64,000 nt of DNA from the NCBI GenBank assembly GCA_037043455.1, contig JAWPHD010011257.1, positions 21,569 to 85,568 of the forward strand. Reading direction: 5' to 3'. The notes under the pieces are model-generated. The model ran no database searches, was not told the origin of the DNA, and was given only the letters and a program-made list of their open reading frames with translations. The DNA is from Cyrtodaria siliqua. Its lineage: Eukaryota > Mollusca > Bivalvia > Adapedonta > Hiatellidae. Below are positions 10,580 through 22,999 of the stretch, piece after piece. Numbering within the stretch: the stretch's first letter is position 1; each line of letters starts with the position of its first letter. The translations under genes were made by a program, and so were the position numbers.

Positions 10580-12315
10580 ACGTTGTAAACTGCAATACGC
10601 TACTTAGCCTTTAATATCTCGAATGATGGAACGCAGTTCAATTTCAGTATATGTACACTGTGTACTCACGTTGCACGTGCATAAGTGAGATACACGACTA
10701 TTTTACCAGGTAAAACTAGTCAGAACCAGATAATATACTTAAAGCTATATTATCTTTACAGACGTGATCTAAAATCACGTACAAAACAATTATAACCATA
10801 AACACTAATAAATATATTTATTGAGAGGAAACCTTTTTTCTATTTTATATTAGGAGTGAACTAGACCCTAGTGACCTCAAATGCAAATTCTTGTAATTTC
10901 CTTTCCATTTAAGGACATATTTCCCATCGCTACTTGCTCATTGAAAAAGCACAGGAATCTTGTTTATTTACTGACTGCAGGCTCCATGACCGATCAACTC
11001 AGGTATATAAATTGAGGCCCGCTTGTAGTTTTTTCTTTGTGTTACATTGCTATATTAGATATTGGCTTGGGTAAGAAAAGCTAAACACAACTTTGTAATT
11101 TAGAAAAGCATATTCATAATTTAGCTAGATTAAATACAAAACTTCTCTGATATTTCTTTATTGTTTCTAGAACAAGAATGATAGCAAAGCATTAAATGAA
11201 CAACTTTCAGGTGTGTGTTTATATTTTATTGCACACAAAGGTGGGCCTCATAATCTGAATCAAAACTGATTAGCACAATGTTCTCATGAAATTGCATGGC
11301 TAACAGTGATTTACAGTTACCTATAGAAATTCTCTCCCCCTCAAATACAATAATACTGACTATAATATCTGTTATAGTCAATGGTTATTGGAGGACACAC
11401 TAGCTGTAAGTACTTATTGAGACCGAGTAAATTTCTACATGCACACCGAAATGTCCCTTTCTCTCAAGAGTTTAACAGAGAGGTATGATGCGATTTGAGC
11501 TTACAGTTAAAAACTTAATTTTATTAAAAACAGACTCGCATAATCTATGATTCTGTAATAATCCTGTTGCTCGTGATATTATCTTCAATTAGGTTGTATT
11601 CGTTTCAATTTATTCATACATATGTTTACGTTGTGGCTGGATGCAAATAACGTTTCTATTTATCCTTATTTGCTCCGCCATTTTTGACTCTCGTCAGAAC
11701 GACTTTTTCTTTTAAATTTATTAACATAAGCTTTATTTCGTCTCTTCCTTTGTTTATATCCTGTAAGATTCCTTTTCTACTTAATATATAACTATAAATA
11801 ATCGTTCTCGTAAATTATTTAATTAGTATTGCCGAAATGTGGAATGACGTCATAGTTTCCCACGAAGTTGTTATTTTCCCACGCTGTTAAGTTTTGCACT
11901 AAATAACCTGATCGGGCTCATCTTGCGTAGTTTATGAGTGACGTCATCAATATCGGGGTCGTTCTGTAATGGTAAACATTGGCAACTTCATATTTTTGAT
12001 TTTATTGAACAATGAGTGGGTTGTTCTTACTTTAATTGTACGAGTAATGCTTTTGGATACTTTTCAATTGAATATTTGTACAGTAATGATGTATAAATAA
12101 AATTTATAAAAATAAATATTAATAATAATATTCGATAAATTAGAAAATCATAAAATATCGATCAATAAATAATAATAAAATAAAAATAAAAAGTATAATA
12201 TATATCCAGTATAAGTTGCATATCAATTTAATAAAAAAAAAAGTAATAATAATAATAAAAAAAAAAAAAAGAAATTGTGTAGTATTGTTAGAAGATATGT
12301 ATATTTTCTTTTTTG
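10580..12315. other. no recognised feature
   Basis: About 1.7 kb of AT-rich noncoding sequence. It includes poly-A-rich and (AAT)n patches near 12110-12280 and a tiny palindrome gtgatctaaaatcac at about 10764. No gene is seen. Confidence 0.5.
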
Positions 12316-12540
12316 CTACGGTTTATACCTTGAACGTTTGTTTTGTTTTCATAATCACACTGCAAAATGCGTCGAGGAAAGCGAGCCAGTTACAATATGT
12401 TGATATTACTATTTAGGAATTTATTTTCATTTGTACTCCATTTTACTCATTTGTGCTCGGTTTATACATTGTACGTCGATTTTGTTTTCATAATCACACT
12501 GGATAATGCGTCCTGGAAAGCGAGCCAGTTCGATGGTTAT
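12316..12540 (+). repeat. two-copy tandem repeat of about 140 bp
   Basis: Two similar units begin at about 12319 and 12459. Both carry gtttata, ttttgttttcataatcacac and gcgtc..gaaagcgagccagtt. Short frames across them are incidental. Confidence 0.6.
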
Positions 12541-15500
12541 TTCTCTGCCGGTAACGTGGTTGATGATCCCACCTGGAAAAGTCAGCGGTTGCCTCCCAGC
12601 AGATCCAAAGGGTGTGCGTTCAGCTAGTCAGTGAAGTCACAGATCGTTGAGTGGCTCGATTGGTTGCAGAAAAGGCCGTACACAAGACGTTAGTCAGCTA
12701 GAGGAACAGATGTTGCACTGCCTCCGGGAAACAGGACTCGTTTTTATAAACTTTATAATGCTATTGTCGTAGATAATGCAAAAATCACCAAACATTATCA
12801 TATCATTTTTCCACCAGGCGTCTGCAAATGCAAATTGCAAGTTCATTGTAGATGTGGGTGGGTGATGTATGGCTGTAGATTGTAACTGCAAACAGTTCAC
12901 ACTAGGTAATTGAAAATGGTATCAAAATAAATAATATCCTGTTTGTAATGACAGTAGTTAGACTACATTTTTTTCAACTCAGGGAATCAATTTGCAAAAA
13001 CAATGAAAACAATAATAATACTAATTATTGAGTCATTCGAGAGGCAATTAAAACTGTAATATAACAGTGAGTCACATTATGATGTCCATATCTACTGCAA
13101 ATATTATTTAAGAACTATTATGAAAACCATTTATATAAGAATAATTTGTTGAACACCATCTAGTTGATGTAGAAATGTTGATCAAGCCATAATGTTAGCC
13201 TGTTGTTATCATCATCGTTGTTGTGCACTATGTTTTCAGCTTCTGCTGCTATTATTTAACTCAAAGGCTGTTGGTGAAATCTTGTTTTAAGATGCTAACC
13301 ATGTCATTGGAGTGTTTAGGCAATATGTTTTCTTACTGCGGCTAAGTATATCTCAACATTTTGTTGATCTCAGCTAATTTTACCTTGCTACTGTTGCTGC
13401 TAATAAAAGTTGTTGGTCTGACAATGGAGACAATGCATATTCATGACCCAGAGCGGTAGATGACGTCATACTGTCTGGGCGTGCGTCTATGATATAGCGG
13501 AAGCATTGTGTTGGATATGGCATTATTTTCATTTGAATTAATACTGTTTAACAGTTTAAAATCAATTCATGCCTCCATTGCCTTTCTTCTAAATTGACTG
13601 TTTATAAAACATTCAATGCTTTTCGTCTAGCGATCAGATTTACATTTATTCAGTTTGCGTACAATGATGTTTTCATTACAGTTGTTTATATACGGATGCT
13701 GTTGATGTTGCTGCTTAATTATGACTGGATCTCTATCACTTCTTTCAAGATTTATTTTGTTTCATTCTCTCGAACATTTTGCCTTATATTTCAGTTTGTG
13801 TAACCATCCAGTTCACTTAAGACCGGTCAAAAGTTCTTATGTCTGTATCGGATGCAATGTGTGGAACAAGTCATAGAGTCCTCCAGTGTTGGTATTGTAT
13901 ATAAAGTTCCACTTTTTACCTGTTATACAAGATAAGCCTACGCCACCCATCAGCTTTTCAACACATGGTGCATTTCGAAACCTTTCCGTGTGGAGTTTGG
14001 GGAATATATCCCTACAGTTCTTTAATACTTTCATATTTAATACATGGACAGTGCCTTATCAGTGGTGTACATATTCAAGACCTTGAAAGAAGTTACATTC
14101 TTTTCATAATGCCTTATTTTAAGGCTATTCTATTTGACCATTGGTTTAGTTTAGGGCTATTCCTTTTGATCGATGATGTTTTATTTATCCTGCAACGGGA
14201 TAATGTTTTATTTATCCTGCACCAGGTAGTTTTGCCAGCGGTTCTTTGAAGTTTAGTTAACTGTTCCTTTCCGCTTGCCCCTTTTCATTACATAGCACTT
14301 TAAACCAGTTCTGTGCAGGGTTGCCAAATTATACAACCACTTCTATCTATGCTGTGTTTTATTCAAAATAAATTTCTCTGCAGGGTTCCACACTGCAATG
14401 TGTGTGTGTAGCTCTGGGGTTTATAGTCAATAGTCATAGACATATACACAACACGGCGTCCAAACGGTATATGCACAATAAAACCTGGGCAGGTTGCAAA
14501 TGGTATTTCAATAACACTTCATCCAATTCAACAACCTCCTCTTAGATTGTCATACAGGAAGATGATAAATGAGGTCAATGTCATTCCAATAGTCAGCATC
14601 AAATCAAGATGACATACCTTTATGTATTAGTTAAAAAGAGTTTACATAGTGTTGTGGCTAACCTTTTAAATGTGGTCTAATTTCCGGGTTTGAAATTAAC
14701 TGTTCAGAAACTACTCCATAGGACAAGTAACTTACACCATTTACTGGTCCCCAGTCAAATTTACTTGTTCCCGTACTTCATGTTAAAGTGATACAATCAC
14801 GAAAGTGACCTTACATTCCCTCAGTTGCATTCCACCAATGACAACAAGATGGTTTTTGTTTGTCATTTACAATGTGCTTGCCAATGTATTGACATTTATT
14901 CAGCCACAAGTTTTAAAGATGTACAATTCATTTCTTGTTAAAAAATTTAGTTGTCCGTATGACAGGTAACCTGGGACAATTAATTTGTCCTCAGTCGAAT
15001 CTACATGGCAGAGGACAAGGGGACAACTGTTAATGTCGAACCATGAATTTACTTGAAAAGGATTGTTCACGAAACAGGAGGAAAGGATACATGCTTCATT
15101 AGAAATCATGCAATGTTCAAGGTCTGAAATGTACATGTTCCACTTCATATTATTTATATTTCTGCTGCTAATTTATGACAACTTCGAAACGTTTAACAGT
15201 CAATTTGTGTTTGACGCCACACATTAAAGGTTACAATCTTCCTCCAGCCTTTACATACTGCATATTTTTCTGACATTTATTTATTTTGTCAATGTCTGAT
15301 GCATCGACTCATGTGATCCTGGGGAACTGATTTAGAGAAATACCCATTAAGGGTTCTTAGAAAGCATGTTAAGCTTCTGACCGAGTTTTTGGGGTCAATT
15401 TACATAATATGGTCATTATTTGGTCTCCTATACTTCCTAGGCTTTCATGGCCTAACTACCCTTTTGCAATAGAAAGGGCCAGAAAGTGACTAAACAGTTA

Positions 15501-15640
15501 AGCTGTTACGGCGATAATAGTTATTGGGGGCCATTATCTGCTACAAGAATACATTCAGGCTGATGATACCTGTCTTGAACCGGATGGTGTTCATTTATCA
15601 AATGTGGGGAACAACTTGTTTCTTAACCAGTTTCCGGCTG
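12541..15640. other. no recognised gene
   Basis: About 3.1 kb. A minus-strand frame at 13837-14034 and plus-strand frames at 13594-14249 show no domain. There is a short local duplication of 'ttttatttatcctgca' at 14179-14222. No terminal repeats or RNA genes are recognised. Confidence 0.45.
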
Positions 15641-15644
15641 GATT

Positions 15645-16030
15645 TGAATGTTTCATTAAAAGTGGGCAGCGATAGGGAAATATATACTTTTTTGGCACCG
15701 TTTCTGTTTTGGGCGTGGCATTCGGATATTTTGCTTTTGATACGCACTCTTCGCTGCTGCCAAAAAATGCTTCCTCCGTTTTGGCTGTGGATGGGAGCGT
15801 GGACACTCCATGATGGGCGTGTCCGGGCGAATTTTTCATTGAAAGTAGGCAGTGATAAGGAAAATATATTCTTTTTTGGCACCGGTTTTGTTTTGGGCGT
15901 GGCATTAGGATACTTTGCTTTTGGTGGGCACTCTTCGCTGCTGCCAAAAAATGTTTCCCCTATTTTTGGCGGTGGATGGGAGCCTGAACACTCTCGGACT
16001 TGGAGTGTCCGGGCACCCATCCATATGGCG
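15645..16030 (+). repeat. tandem duplicate of about 190 bp with hydrophobic reading frame
   Basis: Two units (about 15645-15833 and 15834-16030) are about 80% alike, sharing ttttttggcaccg, gttttgggcgtggcatt and ctcttcgctgctgccaaaaa. A plus-strand frame (15524-16177, 217 codons) crosses both. In unit 2 it reads FFGTGFVLGVALGYFAFGG, which could form a membrane segment, followed by HSSLLPKN. In unit 1 the same peptide lies in a shifted frame. Differences between units do not favour synonymous sites, so I see no good sign of selection. It is either a decayed duplicated exon or plain repeat. Confidence 0.4.
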
Positions 16031-16506
16031 GGCAGCGAAGGTGTGAAAGGAAGGACATATACGTTTCAGTTTAACTTTATTCAGCTCCTGTATACCCAGA
16101 GACTGAATTGTAATCTAAACATAAATTATATACAAATTTGCTGTCCGTACGAATTGCTAAAAAACATTTTAAATTGACTGAATTCGGTGCACTTGTAATT
16201 ATGCTTGAATATCAACCGTGCTTTCAACACTTGCTTAAATGCTTATCAGAAAAGTTGCTTTCATAATGAACTTTTAATTTGGTGCACATGTATTTATGTC
16301 CTTAATATTGTAATATTCAATTTGCCTTATTGCTTAATGCTTTCTGCTGTAAGGGCTTGCCATAATGGTCTTTTGTGCTTACCGGCAGCCCAATTGTTAA
16401 ACATTCAATCCATGCCACGCCCAATATTTGCCAAATCTATTAAAGTTTAACAAATATTTTTATGTGTTGTTATTACAGTGCTCTCCAATAAGCTCGAAAT
16501 ATGTCC
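16031..16506. other. no recognised feature
   Basis: AT-rich sequence leading up to the TTAA that marks the edge of the next element. Confidence 0.4.
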
Positions 16507-16696
16507 TTAAAGCTGTACAGTCCCTATTTTAACTGGTAATAACTCATGAATATGAATGAGTCACGTGTGAAGTAGTTTCAAATCGACAAACACCCCAAAA
16601 GTCGGTATATAAGCAAAAATCAATGAGTAAAAGTTCACATTTTTATTTAGCCTCCATACAGGTAACATCGATAAATATATGGCTCCAGAATATATG

Positions 16697-16795
16697 TGAT
16701 AAAAAAATAGTTGCCCGGAACAGGATTTGAACCACAGCCTTTAACTTGTATGTTTTGAAAGATGTACGCTGAACCACTAGACCACTGCTATTTAT
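16697..16795 (-). repeat. tRNA-like module inside TTAA element (copy 1)
   Basis: On the minus strand: A box TGGTCTAGTGG, then a region ending with B box GGTTCAAATCC and CTGTTCCGGGCAAC. Both Pol III boxes match consensus. The acceptor stem does not pair, so this is not a functional tRNA. Confidence 0.55.
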
Positions 16796-17085
16796 TGGTA
16801 TGTTGTAGCATTTTTAACACTAAAAGGCCTTAAGTAATAACAAGCGCGTGCAAACACACACACACACAAACTCATCAAGCGCTAAATTACAAGTCGAGAT
16901 ATGGTTGTTTTGAGGCGAAGTATTAGTTTCCTATTGATAACATACAGTATACACCAGGCAATGTTAATTTACACGTGCGACAATATGGACTACATATTTA
17001 TTGATCCATCTTGAGTTGCGTTTAAGTATGTTAAGTAATTTTGCCTCATAATAAATGGTAGTTTGTATACTATTTTCTCAAGTAG

Positions 17086-17160
17086 AGTTATAGTTCAGTG
17101 GATAGAGCACCGGACTTGAAATCACAAGGTCGTGTGTTCGAGCCTGTTTTTTTCTGTAAA
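17086..17160 (+). repeat. tRNA-like module, TGA-type anticodon loop (copy 1)
   Basis: A box TAGTTCAGTGG, anticodon region GGACTTGAAATC and B box GTTCGAGCC are all present over about 65 nt. The loop would give a TGA anticodon, but the long variable arm of tRNA-Ser is missing and the acceptor stem is poor. Read as a tRNA-derived module of the element. Confidence 0.55.
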
Positions 17161-17407
17161 AATTACTGCTACCTTTGTATAGGTACGACGTGCACTGGTC
17201 GATGTATATTATACAATAAATGATTTCCTGCGTGCGTGTGTGTAGTTCTAAGGTTTATAGTCCGTCCGCCAACGAACATGTCAGGGTATGAGAATGATTT
17301 CCTGCGCTATATTTGCTCGCTTAAATACCCGATTTCGACATGAGCTGAACTTACAAATAAAGACATGCCTACAAAGAAGAAATCGATTGATATAGAAACT
17401 TTGTAGA

Positions 17408-17870
17408 CCTGCACAGCAAGTTTCGTTTCAATAACAAATTCCTAACTAAAGTCATTCAGTGGAAACCATTTTTCAATTTTTTGTGACAGTGAGTTTATTG
17501 ATTTGATAACAAATTAAGCGTTACAATAATAAAAATACGTACTCAAAGCTGTCTCAAAATGCTTTTAAAAAACCGACTTAAGCATCTGGCTTGCCAATTC
17601 ATAAAAGTTCTCCAAAGTTTAAGAAGAATTTAGGAGGTTGAGGTTGAATATCACAATAGTCCTGATGATTTGGTTAATGATCTTGAACTGGTATGTGGAA
17701 GTATTGTATCAGGAAATAATAATCCACAGTTAATAAATAAGGTATTAGCATAATCGATGAATTACTAAAAATTGGTAAAATATCAGCTATTAAAAGAACA
17801 TGAACAATTATTTTTTAAATGTTATTTAACTATAGATATACATGACAAAAATTTAAAACAAGGAAGAACT
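17408..17870. other. no recognised feature
   Basis: AT-rich spacer between the TTAA element and the satellite array. Confidence 0.4.
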
Positions 17871-19195
17871 AATTGGTACTGATCATTCCTGCCAAGTTTC
17901 GTTGAAATCCAGCCAAAGGTTCTGGAGACCTAGTCTGTACAAAGTTTGTGTATTAATAAAACCTTTAACGGGCGATAACTCTGACAAAATTCAAACAACC
18001 AGAACACTGCGATCATCCCCGCCAAAATTCGCCCAAATCCGCCTAGGAGTTCAGAAGAGACTAGTCTGGACAAAGTTTGTGTATTAAAACTTTTAAAGGG
18101 CCATAACTGGGCAAAAAATAATTCAACTGAAACAGCGATGATATGCACAACTAGATTTGATACTGATCATCCTTGCCAATTTTCGCCGAAATCCGGCCAG
18201 GGATTCAGGAGAACTAGTCTGGACAAGATTTGTTTATTAAAACCTCAGCCAAAAATCATTCAAGCAGAACACGGCGATAATACACAATTAGACCTGATCA
18301 TCCCTAAAAAGTTTCGTTGAAATCCAGCCAAATGAAGGCCCTTACCGTCTTAACGAGGCAAAATACAGCCAAAAATGAAGGCCCTTACCATCTTAACGAG
18401 GCAAAATACAGCATTTATTAACTAAATCAAGGGCCATAATTTCGGTGTTACTAACACGAATTGGTTGGTTTGTCCAAGCTTTCATTGACAGTAACAATCT
18501 GATAAAGTTTGGTAAAGATCGGTTGAAAAATAAAGGCCCTATCGTGTTAACGAGGCCAAATTATAGCATATTTCAGAAAATCAAGGGCCATAACTCGTGT
18601 AAATGGTTCAATCTTGGCAGTTTTCGAACTCGTTGAAGCTTTCATTGATATCAACAATCTGGTAGAGTGTGGCAAAGACCGGATGAAAAATAAAGGCCCT
18701 ATCGTGTAAACGAGGCAAAATATAGCAATTTTACCTAAATCAAGGGCCATAACTCCGGTGTAACTTGTTCGAACTGGCTGTTTTTTTTAATTCGTCGGAG
18801 CTTTTATTGGTATCAACAATCAGGTAAAGTTTGAAAAAGATCGGATGAAAAATGAAGACTCCATCTTGTTAACGAGGCCAAATTATAGCAAATTCCAGAA
18901 AATCAAGGGCCATAACAATGGTGTAAATGGTGTAAATGGTCCAAACTGGCTGGTTTTCGAACTCGTCCGAGCTTTTATTGATATCAACAATCTGGTAAAG
19001 ATTGAAAAAGATCAGATAAAAAATGAAGGCCCTATCATGTTAACAAGGCCAAATTATAGCATACTTTAGACAATCAAGGGCCACAACTCTGGCCAAAATG
19101 GTCCAAACTGGCTGGTTTTCGTACTCGTTCGAGCGTTCATTGATATCAGCAGTCTGGAAGATTTGAAAAAGATTGAATGAAAAATGAAGGTTATA
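17871..19195. repeat. 'agggccataactc' satellite array (140-165 bp units)
   Basis: The first units, about 140 bp, carry caaagtttgtgtattaa, aactagtctggacaa and 'gatcatcc' blocks. Then come about five units of roughly 165 bp with aaggccctatcgtgttaacgagg, aatcaagggccataactc and 'gagctttcattgatatcaacaatc'. The same family recurs at 34.0, 38.6-39.9, 47.4, 53.1-55.2 and 61.1-61.8 kb. Frames across it are periodic artefacts. Confidence 0.85.
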
Positions 19196-19454
19196 ATCAT
19201 GTATGTCTATGCTAAAATTGAGCTGTGGAAATTATTGTTTTCTGACATCACTCAAGATGTTACTAAAGGGAAATTGTAACAGAAAACTCCATTATTGGTA
19301 TACATTTTGCTGATAATTCATGTATAGCTGACTGTCTGCTCCGGAAGATTTGTAAATTCCTCTTGAAATCTGCCTAAGTGTTTGTCACACCTTTAATTTA
19401 CAATGTAACATATAATTTAATTAACTTCTTCGACATGTAATTGACCCATTGTCT
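19196..19454. other. no recognised feature
   Basis: Spacer between two arrays. Confidence 0.35.
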
Positions 19455-20880
19455 GATATTTATGAAACAAGAGCATCAAGAATTGCAGGGCAATCCATAG
19501 TCCCCCCAACGGTCAGACAAACATTTTCCAGACATTTTCTATGATGGAGGTCAAAGATCAAGGTCAAGGTCACAATGACCTTATTTTGGTACACGACACA
19601 CCGCTATCCCAAGATGTATTCACATACCAAGTTTGTTGTCTCTAAGTGTTATAGTATTGAAAATACGGTCCGGACAAGCATTTTCTATGACAGAAGTCAC
19701 AGGTCAAGGTCACAATGACCTTACTTTGGTACGCGACACATCGCTATCCCAAGATGTATTCACAAACCAAGTTTGGTATCTCTAAGTGTTATAGTATTGA
19801 AAATACGGTCCAGACAAGCATTTTCTATGACAGAGGTCACAGGTCAAGGTCAATGTGACCTTATTTTGGTACGCGACACACCGCTATCCCAACATGTATC
19901 CACATCCCAAGTTTGGTATCTCTAAGAGTTATAGTATTGAAAATACGGTCCGGACAAGCATTTTCTATGACAGAGGTCACAGGTCAAGGTCACAATGACC
20001 TTATTTTGGTACGCGACACACCACTATCACAAGATGTATTCACATACCAAGTTTGGTATCTCTTAAGTGTTATAGTATTGAAAATACGGTCCAAACAAGC
20101 ATTTTCTATGACAGAGGTCACAGGTCAAAGTCAAGGTCATAGTGACCTCATTTTGGTACAAGACAAACCGCTATCCCAAGATGTATCCACATACCAAGTT
20201 TGGTATCTCTTAGTGTTATAGTATTGAAAATACAGTCCGGACAAGCATTTTCTATGACAGAGGTCACAGGTCAAGGTCACAATGACCTTATTTTGGTACG
20301 TGACACACCGCTATCCCAAGATGTAGTCACATACCAAGTTTGGTATCTCTAAGTGTTATAGTATTTAAAAAAACGGTCCGGACAAGCATTTTCTAGGACA
20401 GAGGTCACAAGTCAAGGTCACAATGACCTTATTTTGGTAAGCGACACACCACTATCCCAAGATGTATCCACTTTGGCATCTCAAAGTCTTATAGTATCGA
20501 AAATATAGCCCGGACAAGCATTTTCGGAACATTTTCTATGACAGAGGTCAAGGTCACTGTGACCTTATTTTGGTATGTGACACACCGCTATCCCAAGATG
20601 TATTCAAATATCAAGTTTGATATCTGTAATTGTTATAGTATTGAAAATACGGTCCGGACATTTTCTATGACAGAGGTCACAGGTCAAGGTCACAGTGACC
20701 TTTTTTGGTACACGACACACCGCTATCCCAAGATGTATCCACATACCAAGTTTGGTATCTCAAAGTCTTATAGTATTGAAAATATGGCCCGGACAAGCAT
20801 TTCGGAAGGACGGACGGACGGACGGACGGACAGGGTGCAAACCTATAGACCCCACCCCGGGACTGGTGGGTGACTAATAA
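19455..20880 (+). repeat. tandem array of about 140 bp units, each with AGGTCAnnnTGACCT
   Basis: About nine units containing cgacacaccgctatccca, accaagtttggtatctct, gttatagtattgaaaatac and aagcattttctatgacagag. Each has a palindrome AGGTCAnnnTGACCT, at 19567, 19707, 19847, 19987, 20134, 20274, 20415, 20551 and 20687, preceded in most units by further AGGTCA half-sites. The array opens with 'gaaacaagagcatcaag' and closes with (GGAC)n at 20810-20830, an ending shared with other arrays here. Frames at 19913-20873 are by-products of the period. Confidence 0.9.
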
Positions 20881-21674
20881 TGTTGATTTAATATTATAAC
20901 ATCTTTATTTATGGTAACTTTTACCCAAATGATGTTCGCCGGTATCTACGGTACGGCACTGATTCTATTTATCAGATTAATTATCTATATATACATTCTA
21001 ATTGTTCTAATATACGATATAAATAAATGGATTAACACTTGATTTTGTCTTAATATATGTTATACATCCTTCTTATACTCGTAATTTCCTTTAGTTTCGT
21101 TATACTAAGCTACACTATTCATTTCTTTCGGTAGTATCCGTACCTGCTACTTCCGTTATATTTCGGAATGTACGGTACGGCTTTTACCCCAACCTATTTT
21201 GTACTACAGGCATGACCTCATCTATATGTCGGATATTTCTGTCTAATAATTTCCAACAAACTTTGGATCAGTTCGTGACTATAAATAGATCACGGGAAAC
21301 GGCGAAGTTTTAAATTCGCATGGGATGTCATTCACAAAAGTACACAAAAATAAAACTCTCGCGAATAAATCCAAATTTACAGTAACACTTTTTTCTCACA
21401 CTCTGTGTTCTTTTTCATGGAAATTTGAATTCGCTTTGCACATTCCCACATTTTCCAATTATTTTTGGAATAGTCATTTTAAGCTCTAACTCCTTTTCAT
21501 TGTAAATTATTTCTATACCATTTATTGTCCTGCTGGAGCAAAAACAGACCATTTAGACCATGGGCTACTCAACTTTTCGATACCAACTCAGCTGGCAAAT
21601 TTTAAATGCTAACACCTTTTAGATATTTGTTAGTAAAAAATAAATAGCCAGGATAGTTTTTCTGAAATGGTAGC
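20881..21674. other. no recognised feature
   Basis: About 0.8 kb of noncoding AT-rich sequence. A local 'gtacggtacggc' motif recurs (about 20946-20957 and 21168-21181). Confidence 0.4.
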
Positions 21675-21805
21675 TTAAAGCTACTGAATCCCTATATCAA
21701 TCGATTTCTTCTTTGTAGGCTTGTCTTTATTTGTAACTTCATGTTCACCAGCTCATGTCGAAATCGGGTATTTAACTGAGCAAATATAGCGTAGGAAATC
21801 ATTAC

Positions 21806-21890
21806 CGAAGTATTGTGGTGTAGTGGTTATAGCGTCTGCCTTGCATTTGGGAGGTCGTGGGTTCGAGTCCCCTGACCGCGTCATACCAAA
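21806..21890 (+). repeat. tRNA-Ala-like module (TGC-type loop)
   Basis: A box TGGTGTAGTGG, anticodon region TGCCTTGCATTTGGGAGG and B box GGTTCGAGTCC are all good. The TGC anticodon would be alanine. No convincing 7 bp acceptor stem is seen. The module is present in copy 2 of the TTAA element and missing from copy 1. Confidence 0.6.
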
Positions 21891-22285
21891 GACTTTAAAA
21901 ATGGAGTAGTCACTTGTAACCCTTGTCTGACGAGCAAATAATGGGTAGTGCTACGACTGATTGACCAGTGTCAGAATAATGTGATTGGGTGGGTGGGGGT
22001 ATCATGTCTACTACGGCGTGGTATTCCAGTGTGGCAGCACTATAAAGAAACCATTGAGTTCGCTGCTTCAAGTAGACATATCATCACATCACACAACAAC
22101 ACACAGATAAAAGTCCAGACATTGTGCCTATAATCGTCGGGTAGGACGCCTGTCGTAGGTGGAGGGACTATAATCCTTAGAAATACACACACACGTAGGA
22201 TTTCATTTACTGTATATACATCGACCAGGGAACATCGTACCTATACACAGGTAACAGTAATTTTTACAGAAAAAAAAGTTAGCTT

Positions 22286-22355
22286 GTTTCGGGGCTTCTT
22301 TCAGAACTTCTGATTTCAAGTCCGGTGCTCTATCCACTAAACTACAACGCTACTT
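22286..22355 (-). repeat. tRNA-like module, TGA-type loop (copy 2)
   Basis: Inverted homologue of 17086-17160. A box TAGTTTAGTGG and GGACTTGAAATC are kept, but the B box is lost (agaagttctgaaag), so Pol III competence is unlikely. Confidence 0.5.
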
Positions 22356-22634
22356 GAGAAAATAGTATACTAACTACCATTTATTATGAGGCAAAATAAC
22401 TTAACATATTTGAACGCAGCTAAAGATGGATCACTAAATATGTAGTCCATATTGTCGCAAGTGTAAATTAACATTGCCTGGTGTAATACTGTGTTATTAA
22501 TATGAAACTAATACTTCGCCTCAAATCAACCAAATCTGGACATGTTATTAAGCGCTTGATGAGTTTGTATGCGCGTGCTTGTTATTACGTAATGCCTATT
22601 TAGTGTTAAAACTGCTACAACATACCAATAAATA

Positions 22635-22715
22635 GCAGTGGTTTAGTGGTTCAGCGTACAACTTTCAAAACTTACAAGTGCAAGGCTGTGGTTCAAATCC
22701 CGTTCCGGGCAACTG
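22635..22715 (+). repeat. tRNA-like module (copy 2)
   Basis: Inverted homologue of 16697-16795. A box TGGTTTAGTGG and B box GGTTCAAATCC are intact, followed by CCGTTCCGGGCAAC. No acceptor stem is formed. Confidence 0.55.
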
Positions 22716-22999
22716 TTTTTTTAATCACATAAATTTTGGAGCCGTATATTTATCGATGTTACCTGTACGGAGGCTAAATAAAAATGTGAAATTTTACGCA
22801 TCGATTTCTCCTTATCAGGGCTTTACAGGACGGGGATATGACACGACAGTACAAACACTGTATTCAACTGAAAACACTTGTCGTCCAGGTAAGTTTATCG
22901 ATTATACGCTGCAATTATCGATTTTTACTGCGCTTATCGTGGCGGTATGCGAGAGGCCTCGATGTACGATACACCCATCTACATTATAAACAGACATAA

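Larger units (their letters stand above)
16511..17407 (+). mobile_element. TTAA-flanked DNA element with tRNA-like modules, copy 1
   Basis: The left end is TTAA (16507-16510) followed by AGCTGTACAGTCCCTATTTT. The whole block matches the reverse complement of 21679-25658 after removal of insertions. The right end is degraded near 17400, where the partner has AGCTACTGAATCCC before TTAA. It is noncoding and about 0.9 kb. It lacks a roughly 300 bp segment, including one tRNA-like module, that copy 2 has at about 21806-22160. TTAA targets are typical of piggyBac and some Sola elements, but the termini do not begin CCC, so I leave the superfamily open. Confidence 0.7.

Noticed and set aside
17086..17160. 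Functional tRNA-Ser gene (TGA)
   Set aside because: The A and B boxes are good, but there is no long variable arm or paired acceptor stem and the unit repeats inside a transposon.
19913..20873. Open frames of 102-111 codons as genes
   Set aside because: They follow the 140 bp repeat period and repeat the same peptide (IENTVR-like, TEVTGQ); no domain.
21806..21890. Functional tRNA-Ala gene
   Set aside because: Anticodon region fits TGC, but no 7 bp acceptor stem could be built from the flanks; treated as an element module.
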